This document shows positions 1 through 7,169 of a stretch of 10,699 nucleotides of DNA, piece after piece. Within the stretch, counting starts at the first letter, position 1. Each line of letters begins with the position of its first letter. The position numbers and the translations under genes are program-made. The notes beneath the pieces were generated by a model. That model made no database searches. It was not told the origin of the DNA and worked only from the letters and a program-made list of their open reading frames with translations. The DNA is from Ectopseudomonas composti (lineage in GTDB: Bacteria; Pseudomonadota; Gammaproteobacteria; Pseudomonadales; Pseudomonadaceae), in contig CAMPIF010000106.1 in the NCBI GenBank assembly GCA_946886245.1, positions 1 to 10,699 on the forward strand, read 5' to 3'.

Positions 1-135
1 CACCAGGAAATAGCCCTGGGTACCGGCGGCGAAGATCAACATGGCGATGCTCGCGACGATAAAGATCACCACGCCGTGCCAGAAGTCCACGTCGATCAGC
101 AGCAAGTCGGTGTTGAAGATGAACAGGAACGGCAG

Positions 136-145
136 CGCCGCGGTG
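136..145 (+). repeat. Left arm of the inverted repeat bounding the inversion
   Basis: The sequence is cgccgcggtg, the exact reverse complement of 199-208. The match does not extend in either direction (135 against 209 and 146 against 198 both fail). Each arm contains the self-complementary hexamer ccgcgg. Confidence 0.9.
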
Positions 146-198
146 TCCAAGGGCGATCCGATCAAGACCGGTCTGGTGGCGTTCTACTACAGCCTGCG

Positions 199-208
199 CA
201 CCGCGGCG
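199..208 (-). repeat. Right arm of the inverted repeat bounding the inversion
   Basis: The sequence is caccgcggcg, the exact reverse complement of 136-145, separated from it by 53 bp. Together the arms define the minimal inverted unit. No recombinase gene is visible in the window. Confidence 0.9.
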
Positions 209-243
209 GCGGCGAACGAGGCCAGACCGACCGGCGGGGTGAC

Positions 244-275
<32 letters not shown>

Positions 276-2118
276 GGTGCACCGCGATCAGCGGCACGAT
301 CAGACCATTCTGCTGCCCCAGCGCCACTACCACCGGCGCCAGCAGGCTGGACACCACGATGTAGTTGGCGGTGGTCGGCAGGCCCATGCCAAGAATCAGG
401 CTGAACACCGCCACCAGCAGCAACATCAGCAGCAGGTTGCCCATCGACAACAATTCGACCAGGTCGGCCAGCACCAGGCCCACGCCGGTCTGCGACACCG
501 CACCGACGATGATGCCGGCCGCCGCCGTGGCGATACCGATACCGATCATGTTGCGTGCACCGGCGATCAGGCCTTCGCGCAGATCGACCACGCCATCGAT
601 GAAGGTGCCATGGTCATGACTGCCATCGCGGCGCATCCAGCTCAGCAGCGGGCGCTGGGTGAGCAGGATGATGATCAGCATCACGCTGCCCCAGAAGGCC
701 GACAGGCCGGGAGACAGGCGCTCGATCATCAGGCACCAGACCAGCACCACCACCGGCAGCAGGAAGTGCAGACCGGACAGCAACACGGCGCGGGTCTGCG
801 GCAGCTCTTCCAGCGGCGCATTGGGGTCTTCGGCAGGCAGCACCGGCACGCTGGCAGCGACCTTCAACAACGCCAGATAGACCACCGCGAGCAGGACACC
901 GATCACCGGCAGGGCATACTCGCCGAGCGCCGGCTTGAGCCAACCGAGGCCGTAGTAGACCGCCAGCGACAGGCCGCTGATCAGCGCTGCACCGAAGGCA
1001 AAACCGGTCAGGCGACGCAGCCAGGGCTTGGGCTGATGCCCGCCGATGGGCTGCAGGCCGAGCTTGAGCGCCTCCAGGTGAACGATGTAAAGCAGCGCGA
1101 TATAGGAAATCGCGGCTGGCAAGAAGGCGTGCTTGATGATCTCGACATAGGGCATGCCGATGTACTCGACCATCAGGAAGGCTGCTGCGCCCATCACCGG
1201 CGGCATGATCTGGCCGTTGACCGACGAAGCCACCTCGACCGCACCGGCCTTCTCCGACGAGAACCCGGTGCGCTTCATCATCGGAATGGTGAAGGTGCCG
1301 GTGGTCACCACGTTGGCGATCGACGAGCCGGAGATCATCCCGGTCAGGCCGGACGCCAGCACCGCCGCCTTGGCCGGGCCGCCACGGAAGTGGCCGAGCA
1401 GGCTGAATGCCAGTTGGATGAAGTAATGTCCGGCACCGGCCCGCTCGAGCAGCGCGCCGAACAGCACGAAGAGGAACACGAAGCTGGTGGATACGCCGAG
1501 AGCGATACCGAACACGCCTTCGGTGGTAATCCACTGGTGGTTGGCCAACGCAGTGAAGCTGACCCCACGGTGCGCGAGCAAGCCCGGCATGTAGGGACCG
1601 GCCAGGCTGTAGACGAGGAAGACCAGAGCGATGATCGCCAGGGGTGGGCCAAGCGCACGGCGCGTCGCTTCCAGCAGCAGAGGAATACCGATGCAGGCGG
1701 TAACCAGGTCACCCGTGGTCAGGCTGCCAGGGCGCAGGGCCAGCTGCTGGTAGAAGATGAACAGATAGGCGGCACTGGCAGCGGGACCAGGCCCAGGGCG
1801 ATATCCATCAACGGCACACGATCACGCGGCGAGCGCTTGAACGCCGGATAGGCGAGAAATGCCAGCAGCAGGGCAAAAGCCAGGTGAATGGCGCGGGTCT
1901 GGGTATCGTTGAGGACACCAAAGCCGAAGATGAACGGCAAAGGCGAGGCGATCCACAGCTGGAACAGCGACCAGAGCAAGGCAAGGCCGGTGATCACCTG
2001 AGCCATCAGGCCGACGGGCATACGCGCGCCGACATCCTGGGCGATCAGTTCCTCGGTGGAGAGTTGTTTTTCGGCCATAGGGGGGAACACCTACGTTGTC
2101 ATTCTGATAAAACGGCGA

Positions 2119-2139
2119 GCCCCTCACTGACGGAGGGGC
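2119..2139 (-). terminator. Hairpin between the binding-protein and permease genes
   Basis: A perfect 7-bp stem (gcccctc at 2119-2125, gaggggc at 2133-2139) has a 7-base loop. In the minus-strand transcript it lies downstream of the binding-protein stop and about 40 bases upstream of the permease start, and it is followed after 6-7 bases by a short U run (gtttt). It is too weak to be a confident full terminator. A partial terminator or mRNA-stabilising hairpin that lowers permease expression relative to the binding protein is the likelier reading. The rest of 2079-2240 shows nothing else I can name. Confidence 0.4.
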
Positions 2140-2240
2140 CCGGTTTCCTGACCCTGTTAGCGGGTCTCTAGGCACGCAGTTTACCTATACAAACTCAACT
2201 GCGCCCGTTTTAGCGCTCAGCCAGGTTATCTCCACCCGAC

Positions 2241-3212
2241 CTAGAGCCAGCCTTTTTCCTTGTAGAAACGCAGCGCTCCTTCGTGCATCGGTGCCGTCAG
2301 TCCCGCACTGATCATGTCCTCGGCGCGCAGATCGGCAAACGCCGGATGCAAACGCTTGAAGCGTTCCAGGTTATCGAATACCGACTTGACCAGTTGATAG
2401 ACGACCTCGGGATCGACCTTTGCCGAGGTGGCGAGTACGGCCTTGCCGCCAATCGACGCAATAGGCTCGGTGACCCCGGGGTAGAGGCCTGCTGGAATAT
2501 CTGCCCGGGTGAAATAACTGGCCTCGGCCAGGAGTTTGTCGACACCCGGACCGCTGACCGGGATCAGGCGCGCATTGACCGTGGTCAGCGCTTCCTGGAT
2601 GGCACCACTGGGATGGCCGACCACATAGGTGATGGCATCCAGATTGTTGTCCCCCAGCGCAGCGGCCATCTCTGCCGGTTTCAGCTCGGCCGCGAGCGCG
2701 AAGTCGGACTTGCTCCAGCCATTGGCCTGCATCACCTCATCGAAGGTATCGCGACTGCCCGAACCTGGCACCCCGATGTTCACCCGCTTGCCCTTGAGGT
2801 CCGCGAAGCGCTGGATGCCACTGTCGGCACGAGCGACCACGGTGAGGATCTCGCTCTGCAGCGAGAAGACCACGCGCAGGTCCTCGACAGCACCGTCCCT
2901 GTCGAAAGGCGCCTGTCCCGTCAGCGCCTTGTTCTGGTGATCGGACTGAATGAAGCCGAAGTCATAGTCACCACTCCTGATCGATGCGATGTTGCTGACG
3001 CTGCCCGCCGAGGAAGGTGCGTTGCACTTGATACCATGCTCGGCACCACTGCGGTTGAGGAAACGGCAGATCGACTGACCTGCGGTGTAATAGACCCCGG
3101 TCTGCCCACCCGTGCCGATGGTCACGTAACGCTCTTCGGCGACAAGAGGGCTGGCCAACAGGCTGCTACCCAGCACGCACGCCACCAGACCCATGATTCG
3201 ATGTTGCTGCAT
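2241..3212 (-). CDS. TAXI-family TRAP transporter solute-binding protein
   Basis: This is a periplasmic binding protein that captures a substrate for the TRAP permease encoded next to it. The start at 3212 (MQQHRIMGL) follows a GAGGA with 7-8 bases spacing; a longer reading from 3284 lacks such support and would bury the signal peptide. The 323-residue product has a signal peptide with a hydrophobic stretch and likely cleavage after LVA at residue 25. The mature protein opens with the TAXI hallmark VTIGTGGQTGVYY, followed by IRSGDYDFGFIQSD, DLKGKRVNIGVPGSG, and LHPAFADL near the C-terminus. TAXI proteins characterised elsewhere bind glutamate or related compounds, which fits the dehydrogenase and RidA genes just upstream. 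The 80-base gap to the RidA stop contains a TTGACG on the minus strand (3255-3260) that could be a weak -35 element, so separate expression is possible. A paralogue lies at 6027-6998. The slot corresponds to dguC of P. aeruginosa by position only. Confidence 0.93.
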   Translation of the reverse strand: MQQHRIMGLVACVLGSSLLASPLVAEERYVTIGTGGQTGVYYTAGQSICRFLNRSGAEHGIKCNAPSSAGSVSNIASIRSGDYDFGFIQSDHQNKALTGQAPFDRDGAVEDLRVVFSLQSEILTVVARADSGIQRFADLKGKRVNIGVPGSGSRDTFDEVMQANGWSKSDFALAAELKPAEMAAALGDNNLDAITYVVGHPSGAIQEALTTVNARLIPVSGPGVDKLLAEASYFTRADIPAGLYPGVTEPIASIGGKAVLATSAKVDPEVVYQLVKSVFDNLERFKRLHPAFADLRAEDMISAGLTAPMHEGALRFYKEKGWL

Positions 3213-3292
3213 ATCAACGTCCTCGTATTTTTGTTTTTCGAACGGTAAATGGGCCGTCAACGCCGGCACCATCGATGGAACCAATGCGGCAG

Positions 3293-3652
3293 TTACGCGG
3301 CCTTACGCACCGCTGTCACCATGATCTCGACCCGTATATCGGCGCTGGCCAGACGCGCCTCGACCGTCGCACGTGCCGGCGCGCAGCCGACCGGCAGCCA
3401 GCGGCTCCAGGCATCGTTCATGGCGGCAAAATCCTTTTCGATGTCTTTCAGCCAGATCTGTGCGCTGAGCAGATGAGCACGATCCGACCCGGCCTCGGCC
3501 AGCAGGGCGTCGATCTTGTCCAGCACCTGGGCCGTCTGCCCCGCGACATCCTGGGTGCGGTCGGTCGGGACCTGGCCGGAAAGAAAGATCAGGTCGGAGA
3601 AAATCGTCGCGCCGGACAGGCGGTCGTTGGTCTGAATACGTTGCACGGACAT
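3293..3652 (-). CDS. dguB: RidA (YjgF/YER057c/UK114) family imine/enamine deaminase, DguB-like
   Basis: Rid proteins are small trimeric cytoplasmic enzymes that hydrolyse reactive 2-imino acids or enamines to the keto acid and ammonia. The product is 119 residues, slightly shorter than the usual 125-130. The Rid core is visible: LIFLSGQVP at residues 21-29, QTAQVLDKIDALLAEAG in the helix, and the C-terminal block PARATVEARL with Arg94 and Glu109 in the positions of the conserved substrate-binding Arg and catalytic-site Glu. The start at 3652 has CAGGAG 6 bases upstream. It begins 34 bases after the stop of the dehydrogenase gene, so the two are almost certainly co-transcribed. The pairing makes sense because the dehydrogenase releases an imino acid. 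The symbol is by analogy with the dguRABC locus of P. aeruginosa and is less certain than the family. Confidence 0.92.
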   Translation of the reverse strand: MSVQRIQTNDRLSGATIFSDLIFLSGQVPTDRTQDVAGQTAQVLDKIDALLAEAGSDRAHLLSAQIWLKDIEKDFAAMNDAWSRWLPVGCAPARATVEARLASADIRVEIMVTAVRKAA

Positions 3653-3686
3653 GGCAAACTCCTGCTGTTATGAGTGTTCGGGGCTC

Positions 3687-4928
3687 TCAGGACGCCAACT
3701 GCATGCCATCGAGAGCGATCGCCGGTTGTTGCTGGCCTATCAGTTGAGTCAGTACCTCAGCGCTGCCACAGGCCAGGGTGAAGCCCAGGCTGCCATGGCC
3801 CACGTTCAGCCAGAGATTGTCGATACCACTGGCCCCCAACAGCGGCGTTCCCTCCGGCGTCGCGGGGCGCAGTCCTGCCCAGGTTTCGGCAGCAGCGTAA
3901 TCGCCCGCCCGAGGAAAGCTGGCCTGGGCAAGCTGCCGCAATGCTGCAAGCCGATCCGGGTCTGGCGTGGCATCCCAACTGCCGATATCGACCATGGCGG
4001 CAACCCGCAAGCGCTCGCCCAGGCGGGCGTAGACCACCTTGTTGTCGTAATCGGTGACGTTGGTCTCGGGCCCCGCAGCGCGGTCGGCCAACGGCAAGGT
4101 GAGGCTGTAGCCCTTGAGCGGGTAAATCGGCAGTCGCAACCCCAGCGGGCGGAGCAATGCCACACTGCCGACACCTGCAGCGACCACCACATGGTCGACC
4201 GCCAGCTCCTCGTCTTGCAGAGACACAGCCCTCACCCTGCCGCGCTCCAGGGGTATTGCGGTGACCCGCTGTCCGGCATGCAGGCGGAACGAGGGGTTGC
4301 CGCGCAGCTTGCGCAGCAACTGCCGGCAAAACTGATGACAATCGCCAACCTCGTCGCCAGCAGCGAAGATTCCACCCCGGAATCGTCCGGCCAATCCTTC
4401 CAGCGCGGGCTCCAGTGCAAGACACTGGTCGGCGTCGAGCAGGCGTTGATGTGCCGATTCCCCGATTGCACTGCGCGCCTTGTTCCAGCTCGCCGCGTTG
4501 CGGTAGATCACCAGCTTGCCATTGGCGCGCCAGGAAAAATCGTCCAGCGACTGATGCTCACGCCAGTCCTGCAATACCGACTGGCTATATAACGCCAGGC
4601 GCAGCAGGTGCTGGCCATTGCGCTGGTTCACCGAGCGGCGGCAGGCCAGCAGGAAGCGCAGGCACCATTGCCACTGATGCGGGCTCAGGCTGGGGCGAAA
4701 TCGCAGCGGGGCATTGCCCTGCAGCATCCAGGACAGCGCCTGCAGCGGCACGCCGGCATCGGCCAACGGCGAAACGTAGCGATAACTGAGCTGGCCGCCA
4801 TTGGCGAAGCTGGTCTCCAGCGCCACTTCATCACGCTGCTCGATCAAATCGACCCGATAACCCTGGCGAACCAGGGCATAGGACGTGGTCAGGCCTATCA
4901 CGCCCCCACCGATAACCGCGACCCGCAT
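3687..4928 (-). CDS. dguA: FAD-dependent D-amino acid dehydrogenase (DadA family), DguA-like
   Basis: This enzyme oxidatively deaminates D-amino acids at the inner face of the membrane, passing electrons to the respiratory chain and releasing an imino acid. The 413-residue product starts MRVAVIGGGVIGLTTSYAL, with the FAD-binding GxGxxG at Gly7, Gly9 and Gly12 and an acidic residue (Glu30) ending the second strand. SFANGGQ follows around residues 43-49, and the C-terminus carries GLRPATPEGTPLLG and NVGHGSLGFTLACGSAE, both characteristic of DadA. ATG 4928 is chosen because GGGAG sits 7 bases upstream; ATG 4931 directly before it is an alternative, and extension to 5009 would cover the operator. 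The first gene of the minus-strand cluster, it is divergent from a LysR regulator, as dguA is from dguR in P. aeruginosa. Substrate specificity (D-Glu/D-Gln versus other D-amino acids) is inferred from context. Confidence 0.9.
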   Translation of the reverse strand: MRVAVIGGGVIGLTTSYALVRQGYRVDLIEQRDEVALETSFANGGQLSYRYVSPLADAGVPLQALSWMLQGNAPLRFRPSLSPHQWQWCLRFLLACRRSVNQRNGQHLLRLALYSQSVLQDWREHQSLDDFSWRANGKLVIYRNAASWNKARSAIGESAHQRLLDADQCLALEPALEGLAGRFRGGIFAAGDEVGDCHQFCRQLLRKLRGNPSFRLHAGQRVTAIPLERGRVRAVSLQDEELAVDHVVVAAGVGSVALLRPLGLRLPIYPLKGYSLTLPLADRAAGPETNVTDYDNKVVYARLGERLRVAAMVDIGSWDATPDPDRLAALRQLAQASFPRAGDYAAAETWAGLRPATPEGTPLLGASGIDNLWLNVGHGSLGFTLACGSAEVLTQLIGQQQPAIALDGMQLAS

Positions 4929-5006
4929 CATCCATCTCCCACCTCTGAATGTGACTGAGGGTAGGGATGCGTGGAGCGACCGACCAATGAAAAGATAGTG
5001 GCAGCC

Positions 5007-5023
5007 CATAACCCCAGGTTATG
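5007..5023. promoter_or_regulatory. Candidate LysR-type operator, perfect palindrome with T-N11-A
   Basis: The 17-bp sequence CATAACCCCAGGTTATG is a perfect 7+3+7 inverted repeat containing the T-N11-A pattern of LysR-regulator boxes. It lies in the 128-base space between divergent genes, centred 87 bases upstream of the dehydrogenase start and 42 bases upstream of the regulator start. That is the expected geometry for an operator serving both activation of the operon and autoregulation. It contains an in-frame ATG (5021), which argues against that codon being the regulator start. Confidence 0.7.
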
Positions 5024-5056
5024 CTCCAGCAGGTCTCGCGGGAACACGAACGAATC

Positions 5057-5962
5057 ATGCGCCTACGTCATATCGAGCTGTTTCAGGCGGTCTTGCAAAC
5101 CGGCAGCCTCACGGCTGCAGCTGAGTTGCTGCATATATCGCAGCCGGCCGCCAGCAAGATTCTCCAGCATGCGGAACAGCAGCTGGGCTTCGCACTGTTC
5201 AGCCGCGTGCGCGGCAAGCTGCTCCCCACCGCAGAAGCGCGAATCCTGCAGCAGCAGACCGAGCGACTGTCCGCCGAACTCCAGGATCTGCGTCGGCTAT
5301 CGGCCAGTTTGCGCCGTGGAGAAGAACGGGCATTGCGCCTCGTCTGTACCCCCACTCTGGCGCAGACCCTGCTTCACGATGCAGTGTGCGGCTGGCGCGC
5401 CGAGTTTCCACAGACCCGCTGCGCCCTCTCGACCCAGCACACCAGTGAAATCGTTCAGGCTCTGTTGCTACGCGAAGCCGATCTCGGCCTGACGCTGCAG
5501 CGCGTCGAGCACCCGGATCTGCATACGGAAGTTCTGACCCAGGGAAGGATGATGGCCATCGCGCCGCCGGGTTGGTGGAGCGACGGCGCGTGCACGACAC
5601 CGATACGCCTGCAGAGCATGGCCGGCCTGAGCCTGATTGGCCTGGACACGCGGGACGCGCTGGGCGGCCTGTTACGTGGACACATCGAGGAGCTGGAGCC
5701 GCCTGCACGTATCGATATTTCGGTACAGACCTACCAGTTGGCCCGCATGCTGGTGGCGGCAGGACAGGGACTGGCCCTGGTCGATCCGTTTACTGCGCTG
5801 TCTGGCAACCTGGGCGACGTCCAGGCCCGGCCACTGGAACCCAACATCCCGGTAACGCTGTACGTGCTGCGGCGTGTCGACGAAACACCCTCTGCAGCTC
5901 AGCAGGCCCTGCTGAAGCGTCTGCAGAGACTGGCGATCGATCTGCTTGAAGAACAAGGCTGA
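5057..5962 (+). CDS. dguR: LysR-family transcriptional regulator, DguR-like
   Basis: A 301-residue DNA-binding regulator, the usual LysR length. The N-terminal winged helix-turn-helix runs from MRLRHIELFQAVLQTGSLT through AAAELLHISQPAASK to GFALFSRVRGKLLPT (residues 1-60), followed by a linker helix and an effector-binding domain. ATG 5057 is chosen because LysR proteins normally begin a few residues before the first HTH helix; its ribosome-binding site is weak (GGGA about 14 bases upstream). An in-frame ATG at 5021 lies inside the palindromic operator. The gene is divergent from the dehydrogenase operon and probably activates it in response to the amino acid substrate, as described for dguR in P. 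aeruginosa. The family is secure; the ligand and the symbol are inferred from arrangement. Confidence 0.92.
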   Translation: MRLRHIELFQAVLQTGSLTAAAELLHISQPAASKILQHAEQQLGFALFSRVRGKLLPTAEARILQQQTERLSAELQDLRRLSASLRRGEERALRLVCTPTLAQTLLHDAVCGWRAEFPQTRCALSTQHTSEIVQALLLREADLGLTLQRVEHPDLHTEVLTQGRMMAIAPPGWWSDGACTTPIRLQSMAGLSLIGLDTRDALGGLLRGHIEELEPPARIDISVQTYQLARMLVAAGQGLALVDPFTALSGNLGDVQARPLEPNIPVTLYVLRRVDETPSAAQQALLKRLQRLAIDLLEEQG

Positions 5963-5978
5963 GTCATGCCCCTGAAAA

Positions 5979-6010
5979 CAGAAAACCGCGGCCGAGGCCG
6001 CGGTTTTCTG
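5979..6010. terminator. Strong bidirectional intrinsic terminator
   Basis: Perfect 15-bp inverted repeat: cagaaaaccgcggcc at 5979-5993 and ggccgcggttttctg at 5996-6010, with two central bases (ga). The GC-rich core is flanked by A on one side and T on the other, so each strand gives a GC stem ending in a U run. It sits in the 64-base gap between the convergent LysR gene and the second TAXI gene and should end transcription from both sides. Confidence 0.92.
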
Positions 6011-6026
6011 TCAGCCGAAAGCTGGC

Positions 6027-6998
6027 TTACAGCCAGCCGCGTTCCTTGTAGTAACGCGCGGCGCCCTCATGCAGCGGGGCAGTCAGACCGACCTTGATCA
6101 TGTCGGCTTCCTTCAGGTCGGCAAACGCCGGGTGCAGGCGCTTGAAACGATCGATATTTTCGAACACCGACTTGACCAGTTGATAGACCACTTCCGGATC
6201 GGCCTTGGCGCTGGTGGACAGCACGGCCTTGCCGCCAATGGACGGGGTCGGTTGATCGTTGCCCTTGTACAGGCCGCCCGGGATATCGGCCTTGGTGTAG
6301 TAGGTCTTATCGGCCAGCAGCTTGTCGATCTCGGCGCCGGTCACCGGAACCAGAACGGCGTCGGTGGTGGTGGTGGCTTCCTGGATCGCGCCGTTGGGAT
6401 GACCAACGAAGTAGGTCATGGCATCGATGTTGTTGTCACCCAGAGCGCTGGCCTGCTCGGCCGGCTTCAGCTCGGCAGCCAGGGCGAAGGCAGAACGATC
6501 CCAGCCTTTGACGGCCATGATCTCTTCCAGGGTGTCACGCTGACCGGAACCCGGGTTGCCAACGTTGACGCGCTTGCCCTTGAGGTCATCGAAGCTTTTG
6601 ATGCTGGCATCACGACGGGCAAGGATGGTGAACACTTCGCTCTGCAGCGAGAACACCGCGCGGATGTCGCTCATCGCACCTTCAGCCTGGAACGGTGCAG
6701 CACCGTTGAGGGCCTTGAACTGGTGGTCGGACTGCATGATGCCGAAGTTGAATTCGCCGCTGCGAATGCCATTCACGTTGGCCACACCGCCGCCACTGGC
6801 CGGCGCGTTGCACTTGATGCCGTGCTCAGCCGAGCCACGGTTGAGGAAGCGGCAGATGGACTGACCGGCCACGTAGTAGACGCCGGTCTGGCCGCCGGTG
6901 CCGATGGTGACGAATTTCTCTTCGGCCTGTGCCATGCCACTCAGGGCAGTACCCGCGAGCGCGGCGGACAGGACCCATGCCAAGGATTTGCCTTTCAT
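6027..6998 (-). CDS. TAXI-family TRAP solute-binding protein, orphan paralogue
   Basis: A periplasmic binding protein of the TAXI family, 323 residues long, with a signal peptide cleaved after AQA (residue 25) and the motifs VTIGTGGQTGVYY, IRSGEFNFGIMQSD, DLKGKRVNVGNPGSG and LHPAFADL. It aligns without gaps to the binding protein at 2241-3212; by hand count about 208 of 298 mature residues are identical (about 70%), whereas the signal peptides differ. ATG 6998 follows AGGAG with 7-base spacing. No permease gene is adjacent: the gene is monocistronic, ending at the strong terminator at 5979-6010. It may deliver a substrate to a TRAP permease encoded elsewhere, or share the one at the left edge if that is intact. 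The divergent AraC regulator may control it. The family is secure; the ligand is unknown, though the conserved binding region suggests one similar to that of its paralogue. Confidence 0.94.
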   Translation of the reverse strand: MKGKSLAWVLSAALAGTALSGMAQAEEKFVTIGTGGQTGVYYVAGQSICRFLNRGSAEHGIKCNAPASGGGVANVNGIRSGEFNFGIMQSDHQFKALNGAAPFQAEGAMSDIRAVFSLQSEVFTILARRDASIKSFDDLKGKRVNVGNPGSGQRDTLEEIMAVKGWDRSAFALAAELKPAEQASALGDNNIDAMTYFVGHPNGAIQEATTTTDAVLVPVTGAEIDKLLADKTYYTKADIPGGLYKGNDQPTPSIGGKAVLSTSAKADPEVVYQLVKSVFENIDRFKRLHPAFADLKEADMIKVGLTAPLHEGAARYYKERGWL

Positions 6999-7169
6999 GG
7001 GATATCTCCTTTTTTCTGTTGTTTTGAGCGAGCGTGCCTTGTGAGCGACGTCCGGGTGGGAAGTCTAACCGCTTGCGGCGATTATGCACGCCTTGTCGAA
7101 CAACCTGTCGTAACTCCTTGTGTGAGGCACGGGCTATCGCCTCCCCCCGGCATTGGGCAGAATCGGCCA
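6999..7169. promoter_or_regulatory. Divergent control region between the orphan TAXI gene and the AraC regulator
   Basis: This 171-base intergenic region must hold both promoters. On the minus strand CATAAT (plus 7081-7086) is a good -10 element 82 bases before the TAXI start, but its -35 partner is poor (ACGACA at 19-base spacing). The hexamer ccttgt occurs three times in the same direction, at 7037-7042, 7091-7096 and 7116-7121; direct repeats are typical of AraC-family sites, but the motif is short. An A-rich tract precedes the TAXI ribosome-binding site. Confidence 0.35.

Larger units (their letters stand above)
136..208. other. 73-bp inverted segment within the TRAP permease gene
   Basis: Read on the plus strand, this segment encodes AAVSKGDPIKTG followed by LVAFYYSLRTA. 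This is the conserved stretch that should follow TPPVGLASFAA in the minus-strand permease, so coding sense lies on the wrong strand here. Re-inverting 136-208 joins GLASFAA to AAVSKGDPIKTG and then SLRTA to ALPFLFIFNTDLL with no frame change. The segment is bounded by 10-bp perfect inverted repeats, so the exact breakpoints can lie anywhere within them; the uniquely inverted core is 146-198 (53 bp). In the present orientation the permease ends with AAAAVRRL and a TAG at 187-189. Confidence 0.9.

Noticed and set aside
2283..3248. 321-codon plus-strand open frame opposite the first TAXI gene
   Set aside because: Antisense to a clear TAXI protein; no recognisable domain or ribosome-binding site.
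3269..3278. 10-bp palindrome ccatcgatgg between the RidA and TAXI genes
   Set aside because: Short and isolated, without a pairing partner or U run; expected by chance at this length.
4929..5009. N-terminal extension of the dehydrogenase to 5009
   Set aside because: The FAD motif normally sits at the very N-terminus, a good Shine-Dalgarno precedes 4928, and the extension would cover the promoter and reach the operator.
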